Source of the DNA: Campylorhamphus procurvoides
Taxonomy: Eukaryota; Chordata; Aves; Passeriformes; Dendrocolaptidae
DNA: 64,000 bases
Assembly: GCA_013396655.1 (NCBI GenBank)
Contig: WBMV01004991.1
Coordinates: forward strand, 1,015,930 to 1,079,929
Direction of reading: 5' to 3'
Of the stretch, positions 1 through 13,200 are shown in pieces. The position numbers and the translations under genes are program-made. The notes under the pieces were generated by a model. That model worked only from the letters and a program-made list of their open reading frames with translations. It was not told the DNA's origin and made no database searches. Each line of letters begins with the position of its first letter. Position 1 is the first letter of the stretch.

Positions 1-3000
1 TCATCTCCAGAAAAATAATTCCTGAGAGTAATCCAGGGCATTTCTTAAATGCATGAAGCAAAATCATTGAACAAGTAATAGATTTTTTAAAAAATCTCTT
101 ATATACACCTGCAAACACGATGTAACCAGTTGTTAATGATCCTCTGACCCCATGTCTTCAACTGTGGTATAGTTTTCCCTGCTTACTTCTGTATGAAATA
201 ATTGGGTTTAGTTATTAAACTTCTGTCAACTGCATATTAAAAAGTGGGGGAAAAAAAGTCTTGATGTTACTTCTGTGCATTTCTGCATAAAAATATATTC
301 TTCATTCACAAACCTTAATATATTCTATAAAGTTATTCTTGGTAAAATATGAAATTTTGGTAATTTTCTTCTCCAAAACTTCAGCTGTGTTGATCAGTAT
401 AAAATTTATATTAGCTTTATTCAATATAACTAAGCTGGTTTTTTTTAATAACTGGCCCTGGGTGGGACCCTGAATAGTAAAAACAATGCACCAGGCAACT
501 CACCTGCTACTTTTCAAACACAGCAGTGATCTGAAGATCTGTAGCTCAATGGATCAGTCTTAAAATTTCCTGATGACCCTTGCCTGCTGTTGTAGCTCTC
601 TTATTTCACAACTCTATAAACATCACTTAATATGATTTTGGAAGTCAGTTTGAGAAGCACTCATCCAGCTCTTCCCTTCTTTATATATCTCTTCACACTC
701 ACTATAGACTTATGTTAAGATGATGGAGCAGCTCAGGCCTTTGGGTGTTAAAACACTGGCTGTTTTCAAATTACAGAGCATAGAAAGAAAAAACATCCAG
801 GGGAATAGTGTTCGTAGGAACATAAACCCACAGCTCTACTTCCAGATTTGCAGGCTTGATGCTTAGTTTTTTTGGTACATTGTAATTTTGGGATTATGAA
901 ACTGCATCACTTGTTCAGGAGGTGACTCCAAGATAGCATGAAGTGCTAATCAGACCAAGTGGAACTGGAATGCGCCATAAATCATTGCATTCCTTTCTGA
1001 ATCTCTGCTCTCTAACATACGCTTGATGTGTTAGTTTGCCAGCATGAATCTACTTCTTTTAGATGATTTTTGAAACACAAATCCAGCAGTCTGGACTTAG
1101 ATTCTTTATACAGAGCTCAGAAAATCAAATGCCTGTAAGGAAGACCAAAACCAGCCCAAATTTTGATAAGGTAACATCTTAGAAATCTATTTTTTCCACT
1201 AACCAGTTTTCTTTACAGGACTTGAAACAAGATTACTATTTTCTTTTAAAACCTGGCTCCTAAAGGGTGTAGTGATTGCAGTCACCACCTTATTTTCTGG
1301 CAGTTCAGTGCTGAATCGACATGACTATGCAGAAAGGAACACCAGTTTTGGAGTCAGAACCAGGGCACAACCAGGACAGCTTTCAGGTTGCACAAAGGTC
1401 TAGTGCTGGTTTCAAAACAACCAACCATACCCTTCGAAAACCCCAACCTTACAAAGACCTCACCTCTTTCCATTCCTCCCACTTTCCCCCGGGTGTTTAC
1501 GGTTCTGTTCAGGTTTTCTACGTGGTCCCATATGTGTTAAAATCCTTATTCAATATCCCATTTTCCTCTTTATTAAAAAGATTTACTGAAGAATAGGAAA
1601 ACAGTCCATTCTAAAAAGCTTTTAAATGATAAATCATGCCTAAAAGCCATAGTTAAAATCTCTCCCCATAAACATTGTGGTCTACTTCTGTATCTTTTCC
1701 TAGACTGTGAATAAGACTTTCTTCCTCCTTGCATTCTGGAATCAGACCTGGTAAGGGTAGCGAGCTGTGGAAATGTGCAGCTATATCTGCTCAGCATACT
1801 CCCAATTATTAATGTCCTTGCATCTGCTTTTCTGTAAATCTCTTGTGTTGTTTCTCCAAATGACCAGTTTGGCAGAGCAGAAAACTTTTGGCATATCTTA
1901 CTTTAGTTCAATACAGCTTTTTGGGGGTATCCAGCTCATACAGAGGGATCAAGCTGAAGAGGAGTGCAAAACTTGGCCCACAGTGCATATGTAATAGAGA
2001 GACAGATGAAATCCAGCTTCTCCACATACCTGAATACATCTTGCAAGGGCTAGAATCAGATGGTGCTATTCAAAGGAGTGACATTAAAATGAAAGGCTTT
2101 TTTTAGTTGACTGTTTTCATTCATGGATTATGCCTATTATAAATAAAATTCGCAGTATTCACTAACTCGTCCTTTCTATTTTCTAGCTACTGCTGGGTGT
2201 AATTTACTCCAGCAGCTGTGGGTTCATAAGAAACTGCACATTATCTGGCTTATCTGTTGAAACTTAGTAAATGCTGTAACTTATCACCAAATGTATTATT
2301 GTACTGCTCAGTTCTTAGATACTGTTCTTGCTGCAGCTTTTGAAAGCAATAAGAGAAATTTTCCACATAAATAGTTGCCATATGTTAAAGAATTATTTAA
2401 AATGGTTCTTTTTTCTTTTTTTTTAAATATAAATTGTGGATTTGGTGTTTTTGTTGTATAAAACAAAACTATATTAAAGCTTATGAAAATGTTTGGGAGG
2501 TTGATCTACAAGAGGTGATGAGCGCCTTCAACTCCACACCTTGTAGATGGTTGGCATCCCTGAGAATCAGGCAGTCTTGTATTTGTGTTAACAGTATTTT
2601 ATTAGTTCCAGTACTGGAAAAACATGCCACATGTATGAGGTATTACATATACAAAGCTGCTAAATGCTGAATTTGTTGTTTATTTTGATAGAGCATTAGT
2701 GATTTCAGGGCAAGGAATGGTATCTCATATGTTAAAGTTATCACGGACTTTCAGATATTTGAAAAATCTTTCTGTAGTCAGGACCATTCCTGGTTTTTGC
2801 TTCATGTCCTCCCAAACTTTGTAATAATGTGGGAGCACCTTGATGTGCAATTTGATTTATTATTTTTGTCTCTGTAATCAATTTAGTTGGATGTTAATAA
2901 ATCTAACTTGCAAAAGGTCATAGAGCACCCTGACTTTTTCCCAGGGGTTTTAAACACCTTTCTTCAGAGGTTGTTAGTGACAACTGAAACAAGTCTTGCT

Positions 3001-6000
3001 GCTGTAGTGATCTGTGCTTTTTACACTTTCCAAAACAGCATATAGGAAAGAGCTTCTATCTGCTAGAAGCCTTATTTATCACTTTTACAATCTCTCTGGT
3101 AGTTGTGTAATGTTTCAGTTGTACTGCTCTGTACAGCTCTTCGGCATGGCTATTGTGCCAGACACTGGGGCAAGGAAAGGGGTAAGTTGATGGAATTCAT
3201 TTACAGCTGGAAGTTTATTCTTAAAAGCAGTATTTAGCAGACACATGTGCAATGTAAATATTATATTTTAGGGTTCCACATCCCTAATGGATGTGGAAAC
3301 CACAAAAACAAATATCCATAAAACAACTTTTAGAAACAAGGAAATATAGTATTCACTGGGGAAAATAAATAATTGGAAAGAAAGGAGCTCAGTGTGGTGG
3401 ATTTTCCCTTTGAGATGGTGATTCAGGACAGCTCTTCCAGTCAGATCCCAACTCTATCTCACAGTCCTACCATATATGTAAATGATACAATATGAATGGA
3501 CTAGGATCTTGAAAAACCTGGGAGTATGGATGGCATATTTCCTGACCAACCTGAAATTCCTGACTACAGTTCTCCAGCATTTACCAGGCTCAGTGTCTAC
3601 AAAGATTTGGTGGGAGGGATTGTGGAGGTTCCAGGAAGAGATGACAAAACTGGTTCTATAAATCTGTTACCATGCAAAATATCCTCAGCTGTTGCACATG
3701 ACCAAAACAAAATCAGATTTTATAGTGGGTAAGAATCAGTTTCTGTTTTTTGAAATCCAGCCATTGTGGTTCTGTTGGGTTAATGGAACTTTCTCATCGT
3801 GTCAGGGAGAATTTCTTCATTGCTGATTAATTTAATAGAGACCTAATACAGTTTAACTGGTATCTTAAATAACAAGCATTTAGGTCAATTTGATGGGAAA
3901 GCTATGGTTTACAGAAGAAGTAATATTTTCCTCGTAACTATAAAAGGGAGAAAAAGATGGCATGGGATGTTCATTATTGGTGCCCTAGTTGTGAACATGG
4001 AGGGCAGCAGGAACTTCTCTTAGATAAATGGATATAGAGTGAATTTTTCATGACTGCCCCTTGAGCTAATACCATGCCAAGTACCCACAGTGTGGTCAGT
4101 GCTACTCAGACAAAACAGGCTGTTCTTCCCTACAGAAGTGCAGGGTAAACTTGGTTTATATAGACTTTGCATCCAATTTGTGTTTAAGGTTGGTTGTCTA
4201 TTCATTTACATTAATCTCTATTTTGGAGTAATTTTGTTTACTGCAAAATGTTTCAAACCAGCATAGCATGAAAGCAAACACTGACAGCCGAGCTTGCCCT
4301 GCATAGTAACTGACACATCTTGGCTGTTTTGGTTTTTAATGACTGTGTTATAGTTCTTTCATCTTGCTCGATTTATTGATTTTTAACTTAGACCCTCTGG
4401 TGTAGCAGATGCTTAAGAATTTGTAGGGTTACTCTGTTTTTAAATGGGATTAAAAAGCTGGCCAGATACTACATTATGCTGTATACTTATGAATTTGTAT
4501 CTTTGCTTAGTCTATACTGTGGGAAATATTTGATATTACTACGTGTAAACTGATCTGAGGTAAATCAACATTGCTCTGCTGAGCTGAGTAACTGAGGCTA
4601 AAGTTAACTGAGAATTTGTGGATTCATTGATAAAAGCTTTTACAGGCTCCTGAAACAGTAATTAATTCCTGGAACACAAGATATTGTGTATGAACATCAG
4701 CTGATGTTTCTGACTATAATTTCACAGACTTCAAGAACTATTGTCTTTCTCTTATAGCTAGGGCACTACTTCATTTTGAGGATTTTTTTGAGCTGATGTT
4801 TTGCTTGCTGTTTTATTAACACTGGTTGTTAAGAATTTGAAAATGTGTTTTATTTTGCTTAGTTAACATTGCTTTTCTTTATTAAAACTTCTTTATAAAA
4901 AACTGGTTTCCTAAATTACAAACTTCTTATTTTTTAATTTGTATTACAAAAAAACCCCAAAACCAAACAAACAAATAAAGGCTGCAGTAAGTCTACTTTG
5001 AATTACTGCAGTACAGAAAAATCCTTTTCTCCTTAGATTTTTATGAGGATATATCTGCAATGCCTAGATTGCTGCCTAGAGCAAGGAAGATTATGTAGAT
5101 TTATCAATAGATGAGAACCTGTCTAAGAGCTAGAGAGATTTACTGTTTTGTTTACTCTGAGATTTGTTATCATTTCAGCAATTGACAGACTGAAGATGGA
5201 GTGAAAAGATCATCCTAATTGTATTCATTGTTTGTTACTTGCGCTTCAGTCAGTGAAACAAATTCCGTGAAGGCAACTAGAGCTATACAGGTTTTTTGGA
5301 TGGAAAAATCAATTTTCTTATGAAGCTCAAAAATAGCACACGAAATTCTTAAGTCCTTTGGTGGGACCAGAGGATGGTGAGCATAACCCATCCTTAACCT
5401 GTCCCTTTTCATTTTGGAGACAGAGTAAAGCTCCTGTTAACGTTGATGGAGGGTAGAGAACTCAAGGATATTATATTCTCATCTTTTGTGAATATTAGAA
5501 ACTAATTAGGAATATTAGGAAAAGAGATTTGGATGCGCCACACTGCAAGAAAGGCCTTAGTACGAGCTCCACTGCATTCTATCTAGCTGCAATGCTTCCT
5601 AAAGCTTATGCTCATGTGAATGCTTTGGTCTTGATACTACAAATCATTTGTTTGATGGGGGAAAGGAATGAAACGGTATGTGTTATTGAAGTATGATTCT
5701 CAGTATTGAAGTGTGCAATAAGGAGGTCCTAACCAAAAGAGTAACTGCAGTTCCTGCTTTCCCATTAGCAGTTGTTCATTATTTCCTTTCCTACTAATGC
5801 TTCTTCTCAGGACAGAGCTGGGCTTCCTTCCCTCTTAGAAACTGCATTGCTCGTACTGTGTGGTGTTGGCAGCAGTGAGGCTGGACGGTAACTGCAGAAG
5901 AACCAAGTAAGTGCCAGCTCAGGCTGACTGTAACCAGTTTTTCAGGAGAAAATGCATTCCCATCTTCCAGTTGCCTAGAGTACCCTCCTTGGCAGTAAAA

Positions 6001-6358
6001 AGCCATCCACCCAAAGGTACTTGGATCACCTGTTACAGATGCCATTCACCCAAATCAACGCATCGTTCAGAAAAACAAGGGCAGTACGAGCAACAAGGAC
6101 ACCAGTTTTAGTCCTGTGATAGAGCAAATAAATTACATTTTTAATTGTCAGAGAAGAGGTCAACACATTATTTCATACATGAGGATTTTTCCAAGCACAG
6201 CGAAGACCTGGTCTGTGTGTAACCATAATATAGCAAATAGTGTCAACAACCAAGGGCCATCCCTGGGCTATCCCTGGCCATCACCAGTACAAATTTTCAG
6301 GACATCACTGCTGTGTAGTAGTTCCTGCTCTGTTCAGAAGGGCAGCTGCAGCCTGTTC
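1..6358. other. Intergenic AT-rich DNA, no supported gene
   Basis: No exon, RNA gene or clear repeat could be supported here. Open frames are short and unlike known families. Several AATAAA signals occur on the + strand (for example near 2141 and 2896), so part could be the 3' UTR of an upstream + strand gene. Human gene order would predict OSBPL3 on this side, but its C-terminal coding sequence was looked for and not seen. Confidence 0.5.
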
Positions 6359-6842
6359 ATGGAATCACAGAATGGATCAGGTTGGAAGGGACCACAGTGG
6401 GTCATGTGGTCCAACCTCCCTGCTCAAGCATCCTAGAGCACATGGCACAGCATTGCTTCCAGATGGTTCTTGAATATCTCCAGGGAGGGAGACTCCACAA
6501 CCTCTCTGGGCAACCTGTTCCAGTGTGGGTCACCCTCAGAGTAAAGAAGTTTTTTCTCATCTTCAGGTGGAAGGAACTTCCTGTGCATCAGTTTCTGCCT
6601 GTTGCCTCTGGTCCTATTGCTCAGCACCACCAAGAAATGGCCTGGCTCCATTCTCTCCCTTCAGATACTTACACACTTTATGAGGTCTCTTCTCGAGGCT
6701 GAACAGGCCCAGCTCCCCCAGCCTTTCTTTGTACAAACAGATGCTCCAGTCCCTTAATCATGTTTGTTATTCCCTGCTGGACCCACTGCAAGAGCTTCAT
6801 GTCTCTCTTGTACTCAGAAGCCCAGAACTGGACAGAGTACTT
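6359..6842 (-). mobile_element. CR1 LINE 3' fragment
   Basis: The + strand starts with an inverted CR1 3' end (GGAATCACAGAATGG) and the line 'ggttggaagggacc'. It continues through 'ctccacaacctctctgggcaacctgttccag', 'ggctgaacaggcccagctcc' and 'cccagaactggaca', the reverse complement of the conserved CR1 3' region. The element is therefore on the minus strand and is 5'-truncated, as most CR1 copies are. It is moderately diverged and has no usable reading frame. Confidence 0.9.
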
Positions 6843-9020
6843 TTGTATCTACCAATCTGTTTTGACTAACATCACCCCTTTATGTCACCTTCAGTCCTTT
6901 TGAGCAATACTGTTGCAAAATATAAATGAAACTGCATGCAATTACCAGCCCACACACTTTTCAGCTGCTTGCCAGCCCTTGCTCCTTTTTTCAAAAAGAA
7001 CTGTGTTCTTTTCCATCCCGTTCCCTTTAGTTGGGAAAATGCAGGTATGTTCTTACGCCACTGCCTTTAAGACCTTGGAAAGGCAACACTTCACACATGA
7101 AAACTACGAGGCAGCAATAACAGCTGAAAAATGAAATGGCCTTAAGAAGAAAAACACAGGGCTTTGGTCTTGGTACTCAATGGGGCTGAACTATCAGCTC
7201 TGTCTGAAATGGGGTGAGCTTTTTCCTTTTGTCTTTGCACTTTTCTGCTGCAGAGTCCCTCGGATGCTGCAGGAATCCTGACTCACCTTGGAGGAGCAAT
7301 GCAGTGTCACGGCTCCTCAGGACTCCCTGGAGCCACTGCCACCTTTGCTGTTTGTGGTCTTCTCAATGCATCTGCTACTTTATGGGCTCTAGCCTGCTTC
7401 AAAGATCTCTAAAGTTAATTCTCAAAATCTTTGTAGGCACTTAAAACTGCATTTGTTTTGTTCTGGAGAAACCCCTTTCAGACTGGTCTGGATCAGGAAT
7501 TTCAGCTGTTCCTGAAAACAGACAGCTTACGGTTAAGAGGTAATGAGAAGGGGGACTATAGAGTTTCAAAATAATTGAGAAATAAAACAAAGGAGGCACA
7601 AAACCCAAAAGTGAGATAGAAAATTTGTTTTAAATCATAATAAAGCTATTGCTGCAAATGTTGTAGTAGATGACAACATGCATCTGGTGTTTTTCAATGA
7701 AATATTAACGTTAGCTTCTGAACATTTTGTGAGGTTTTACTATGGCCATGCTCCAGTTTCACAGCAGTGCAATACAAACACCATCAGGCTGGCTGTCTTA
7801 TGAGGGACTGCAGTGACATACTGCTGATTCTTTGGAAAATTCTGCCCAAATCATTTTCTCCTGCAGTTGGATAGTGAGGGTTTTTTGAGGATGCTTGTGT
7901 GCACACCTCCATTCAGAAGATGCAAGAGGAATTGCATGAAACAGAACAAATCTGGGAAGCTGATCAAAGAGAATTTTCTTACTCTGGCTTTCCTCTCTAC
8001 AGGTAGCTTCAGCCACAGACTCTTTCCCAGGGATCATTGAACTCCTATTGCTTTGCCAATTTTGTACTAAACTTTCTAAGGGTTCTTTAGATAAGTTTTC
8101 CTTAGTTCTTCCATTTGCTGTAACTTTAAGGTTGTCTATAAACAGCAAAATCAATATGAACTGTCCTAATTTTAGGGTGACCTTTTTTACTGATCTGAAA
8201 ATGTAATAGTAGAACAATTACGAATCAAAATACAATTTATTAAAACAATGTATATTATGTAATCATTTCCAATCAATTGTACCTAACTGTCCATAATACT
8301 AGGTGCTGTACAACTATACTTTAAATAGTGCCATGTGCTATACAGTTAGATTTTAAAGAGAACCCTGCCACAATGCTTACAGTCTGAAATATGTATGTGT
8401 GTAGAGAGAGGGCCTCATTTCTTGGAGGCACAGTGACAGGTATCCTCTGTTTGCAATGTTTTATTGAAAAACAAAACCCTATTTGTTATTTGAATGCAGT
8501 TTGTCATTTCACTTTGCAGGTCCTATTCCAACTGGCCGAGAATTAAAGATGTAAAAAAAAAATAAGAAAAATTAGGAAGCATGTGGAATAATCTTAATTT
8601 CAGATTTTATTGCTGATACTTTTTTTACACTTTTGTAATTTAATGTGGAAGTTTAGTGCAGTTTAATGCTTTTAAAATAACTATTTATATAGGACTACAT
8701 AAATGTTTGGGGCTCGTACAAAATAGTTTGATAGCCATTCCTTTTCACTAATTTATAAGGAAGTTTTATTGCTGAATAGCTTGAACAATATAGCAGCCAG
8801 ATGGTTTTTAATACAACATTAATGAGACCAGATGGTTCATAACAAACTATTATGGAAGACTTCTGAGACATGCAAGAAAAGTTATCTCTTCCTAAGTCTT
8901 TATTTATCATTACTGTAAAAGAAATATAGTTCTGTGACTGCTATCTAATCCACAATTTAAAGTTAGATACAGAAAGTTCATGCAGATTCATGCAAACTCT
9001 TCTCCATATTATTATGGAGA
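6843..9020. other. Intergenic, nothing recognised
   Basis: No supported gene or repeat. It contains a 139-codon minus-strand open frame (7798-8217) without recognisable motifs, which is treated as chance. Confidence 0.5.
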
Positions 9021-9455
9021 CATCATAGAATCCTAGAATGGTTTGGTTTGGAAGGGAGCCTTAAAGATCATCTAATTCCAACCCCCTGCCATTGGTAGGG
9101 TCACCTCTCACTAGATCAGATTGCTCAGAGCCCCATTCAGCCTGGCCTTGAACAGTTTCCAGGGATGGGGTATCCACAACTTCTCTGGGCAACCTGTCCC
9201 ATTGCCTCACCATCCTCACAGTAAAGAATTTCCTCCTAATAATTAATCTAAACCTATTCTTTTTCAGTTTGAAACCATTCCTTTTTGTCCCATCACCACA
9301 GTCCCTGATGAAGATTCTCTCTCCAGCTTCCACACAACCTTCTCTTCTCCAGGCTGAACAGCCTCAACTTTCTCCGCCTGTCTTCATAGGGAAGGTGTGC
9401 TCTAGTCCCCTTATCAACTTCATGGCCCTCCTCTGGACTTCCTCCAACAGGAGGG
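9021..9455 (-). mobile_element. CR1 LINE 3' fragment
   Basis: The + strand opens with 'catcatagaatcctagaatgg', the inverted CR1 3' terminal repeat, followed by 'ttggaagggagcc', 'gatcatctaattccaacccc', 'tccacaacttctctgggcaa' and 'ctccaggctgaacagcctca'. This is a minus-strand, 5'-truncated CR1 copy ending near 'ctcctctggacttcctccaa'. The preserved 3' octamer suggests it is one of the younger copies in the window. Confidence 0.9.
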
Positions 9456-12400
9456 CCACATCACTAGATGACTTCTTAGGGAACCATAATCTATTAGGCA
9501 AGATCCTAGTCTACCCCTTCTGGCAATTTTCTTAAAATCATGGTAAAATCATTAAATAATCACAAGGTTTTCATAGGCAGAGCTTTAAGAAGATTCAGCT
9601 AATCTAAAACACCCTCACTGCATGGATAAAAGAGCTTTTACAATGACAGAGGGGAGCCCTGTGCCACAACACATGTACTATAGAAAGGTAGGTGTAATAC
9701 TACTTCCTCCCATGCCAACATCAATACTTGAGGCAACAAGATCTGAGTTACAGCAAACAAGTTATACCGAACACATCTGCCACCTTCTGCATCTCAGCGT
9801 GGCAGTCTCCAGTGGTCCTTCCAAGGGACTGAAAGGTCCAGAAGTGAACCCTTTTTTCCTCATATTGGTCCATAAAGGTAGCAGAGATGAACCTGACAAT
9901 GCAAGATGGCCTCTAAACAGTGGCCAAACTCATCTTATAGGCAAAATCTTCAAAGGGTTAAAGGTATCACCTTCCCATCGTCAGAGCAGAATGGACAGAA
10001 GCTCACATGAACAGATAGGGAAATGTAGCAGAATGGTTTTCTGGCTGCTTTGAACTCAGAGTCCCCTCCACCTTCATACTCACCTCTTCTAGGCAGGACA
10101 CAGTCCCTTGCACTTTGCTGAGCCTGTCACTTGCTGCTGGCACAGTGGCAGGGCTGGTGACAACTGTAACAGCAGGACAGCCAGAAAGCTGTTGTTTGTA
10201 AGAGGAAATGTTTCAGAGGACTGAATGGTAAAGGCAAAAAGGACAGAGCACCCCACCAAACAGGAGATGAATTTTAATGTGGAAGACAAATTAGGCTGGT
10301 TAGTTGATTTGAAAGAAATAAGGAAACAAACAAATAAAATGCTTGTCAGAACTTTTGTTCTTACCAAAGGAAATGGCGGAAAAAAGAAGTTCAGTCTTTA
10401 GCTAGTGATTTGGCCCATGTTGCTGGACATCTTTAAAAAGATTTGCTACCCCAAATATCCTTCCCTTCTAAATAGAAGCCCAAAATAGTTTCACACTTTT
10501 TTCTCACTTCCTCCATAGAACTGAGGCCAGCAGATCCTTCTCCAGACAGTGTGAGCGTTTTTTAAAAAGCTCATCATGCAGCAACAGGGACCTCTGGATG
10601 ACTTCTGGAGACCTCAATATACAGGCAAAATTTGAGTGAGCACTTTCTAGCCAGGCTGCGTGCGGCCTGAAACAACACATCAATGGCTACAAGGCATTAC
10701 ATACCATTAACGAATCTAATACCAAGTGCTTATAGCATGCAAAGGCATTTTCTGTTCCTGGTAGGAACAACCATTCTGCAATGCTGACATCTTGTGGTGT
10801 CTTGCTCAGTGATTTCTTATCTTAAATATCACTTTTGAGGAATTTCACGCAGCCATGCTCAAGAACGCATACAGCTATTTTGTTGGGGTCTTTTGTTTCC
10901 TTTCAAACTACTATCTTCTGTGTTATTACTCACTGCTTATGTGCACTACTCATTTTTTAAGTCCCGGCTGTGAAGTTCTGTCAATTGTCTCACTTTACTT
11001 ATCTAAATGAGGTAGTGAGAACTGCTCCCATACCAAAAGCAGTTTGTCCCCGAGGCAAAAGTTTCTGGTTTTCTCCCTCTGCTCCTTCTGCAAGAGGATC
11101 TTCTCATGCAGGAGAAATGCAGAACGATCTCCTAATGCAGCAGTGATGCATTTCATGCTATAGCTCAGGAGATGGAGCGTTTGGCAGACAGATCCCAGGA
11201 CACACCACACTAAGAATGTGTATTTCTCTGATAAGATGTTCTCCCTGCTGGCATCCCAGCTGATCACAAAGTGACCGTGGGCTGTGCATTTTGACTGTGC
11301 AGTGTGCACCTGAAGAACATTCCCACAAAGACTGACGGCTCAAAGTGGATGTTCAGTCATAAACGTCTCGTATTTGTAGCCAGTTTGGGCAACAGACTTT
11401 GAAGCCTTTAAGTTAATTGCTGCATAACCCCAAAAGTGTTTGCTAACATACAGACCTATGTTTTTGTCTCTTCTAATGAGAAGCATCTGAAAACTATCCT
11501 ACATCAGTGTGTTTCTTTCAAGTGGATGGAAGATTTCTGCTGAAGGTTTTTCTTGAAAACATGGAAATATTCCTGGTGTGGACACCCTCTATTTGGTGTC
11601 CATGCAACTGCTGGCAGTGTCCTTAAAATTACTTGAAAATTTTACTAGTTTAAGTCCTCCCTCGCTAGTGAATATTTCCATGGTAATGTGGTTCAGTGCA
11701 ACTTCCTGCCTCGATTTCTCAAAATATGCTTTAGCAGACTCTTGCATTGGAAATGGATCACACATTGCCAGTCCCTGGAAAAACACATGATAGCTTATGA
11801 AACGTGTGCTATTACTGTTCAGATTATTACTGGAGCTAGCAATTCTGCAGCTCGGTACTGATCCTAAAACGAGATCTCCCGAGGATGTGTGGGTGCTCTT
11901 ACTCAGGATGGGGCTCTAAGAATGGAGCTTTCGAATTTTTCTTAGTTCATAAAAATTAAATTATCACAAATGCAGGCACTTAGTTCCATCCTGGCTATTT
12001 GTTCAAATTTCTGTAAGCGGGCGCAACCCCAGAAGGGAAATCATTGATTCAATAAGGATGTTACCTGGGGAAATCAGAAAGGGCCAATGGATTAGAATCT
12101 GCTCAAATTAATTAGAAGGTGTGAATACTGTAAGTAGCTAAGGACGAAATGGGTGTACTTTAGCTATGTGTGTTAAGTGTTACCTCTCACCCAGGACTGT
12201 TCTTTTAAGGACATTTAGGCTTTGAACTTCCCTTTGTTGCAAAGCCTGGGTGTTAGTCCATTAAGATTTGGTGATGTGAGACTTGTGACTACACCCTGCA
12301 GCCTCAAATGCTCTCTCCTCACCACAAGGGAAGTACCCAGCCTGTGGCATGGTTCACTAGAAAAAGATTTCTTTTATATTTATTATCTTGGAAAACTACT

Positions 12401-12540
12401 CCTTGAGTTTCTGCAGACCCGTCTGTTTCTCACTGTATCGCTCCTTTGGCGCCACAACCAACCAAGCTGTTTTGTTGTGGTGTTGCGTTGTTTTCAGAGG
12501 GCTGAGGCAGTTCCGGAGCTCAGTATTTGGTGCTGTGTTT
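9456..12540. other. Intergenic, upstream of the GSDME promoter
   Basis: No gene could be supported. Open frames at 9622-10053 (+, 143 codons), 10089-10367 (-) and 10995-11343 (-) lack recognisable domains and have no convincing splice or promoter context. GC content rises toward the CpG island at the right end. Confidence 0.5.
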
Positions 12541-13200
12541 GTGACCGTGCCCTCCGAGCTCCACCGACCGCACACATCCCTCATTTTCCGCGGTGCTGCT
12601 GCCCCTGCAGGTCCTGAGCCCGGGGACCTTGTCCTGGGAGCCTCCTTTGGGCCACAGCGGCTGGGCACGGCCCACCTGCAGGGTGCAATGCCGCAGCCAA
12701 GGCCTGGCAGGGATGCCTTTGGCCCTGTGCATTTCTGACCGCGGGCGGCCCGAGCCGGGCTGGACAGGCTGTCACGAAGATTCCCACCTTATTCGTGCCG
12801 CAGATCATCGCTGCCTGTCGGTCACCTGTAGGGAAAGGCCTGTGCTATGCGACAGGGCGCAACCCCGCCGTGCTGGCTGTCCCACCCCGGCGGGAATGAT
12901 CCAGCCGCCCACCTAATCCCGTCTCAGGGCATCCCCACACCCGCACTTCCCACCGGGCCCTGTGCCGGGACGGGCCGGGGACACGGCGGGCTCGGCGGGG
13001 GGGAACAGGGGGGCAGCGCTGTCCCGGGGCAGGGCAGGGGGGCAGGGTTCGAGTGGCANNNNNNNNNNNNNNNNNNNCCCGCCCCGGGGGGCGAGGCCGC
13101 AGCCCCTGGGCGGTGGCCTGGCGGGGTGTGTAAGCGGGGCCCGGCTGAAATCTGCGGGATGTGTTTGTGGGAAGGACCTGCGTGCGAGGACTGGAATGCA
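12541..13200 (+). promoter_or_regulatory. GSDME: CpG island, probable GSDME promoter and 5' non-coding exon
   Basis: This is the only long GC- and CpG-rich stretch in the window (for example 'gaccgcgggcggcccgagcc' near 12738 and 'ccgggacgggccggggacac' near 12965). It lies 3.3-3.9 kb upstream of the GSDME start-codon exon, which begins at an acceptor site, so at least one upstream non-coding exon must exist. A possible donor, GTAAGC at 13130, lies at its downstream edge, although its -1 base is not the preferred G. No TATA box stands out, as usual for CpG-island promoters. The transcription start was not located and the island is interrupted by an N gap. Confidence 0.65.
13059..13077. other. 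Run of 19 N (assembly gap)
   Basis: Nineteen undetermined bases sit in the most GC-rich part of the CpG island. Real length and content are unknown. Any reading frame crossing them is unreliable. Confidence 0.99.

Noticed and set aside
1..3000. Possible 3' UTR or last exon of OSBPL3
   Set aside because: Gene order in human makes it plausible, but no OSBPL3 coding sequence is visible and AATAAA hexamers alone are not evidence.
3526..3732. Open frame that runs past a good-looking donor (AGTGG|GTAAGA near 3729)
   Set aside because: No matching acceptor, protein family or neighbouring exon could be found. It does not resemble OSBPL3 or GSDME.
7798..8217. 139-codon open frame on the minus strand
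   Set aside because: No recognisable motif, no splice or promoter context, low-complexity start. Length is not exceptional for AT-rich intergenic DNA in a 64 kb window.
9622..10053. 143-codon open frame on the + strand
   Set aside because: No family resemblance, lies between a CR1 fragment and bare intergenic DNA. A chance frame is the simplest reading.
13041..13058. GGGTTCGAGT resembling a tRNA T-loop box
   Set aside because: No A box or cloverleaf around it. It is in GC-rich island sequence next to the gap.
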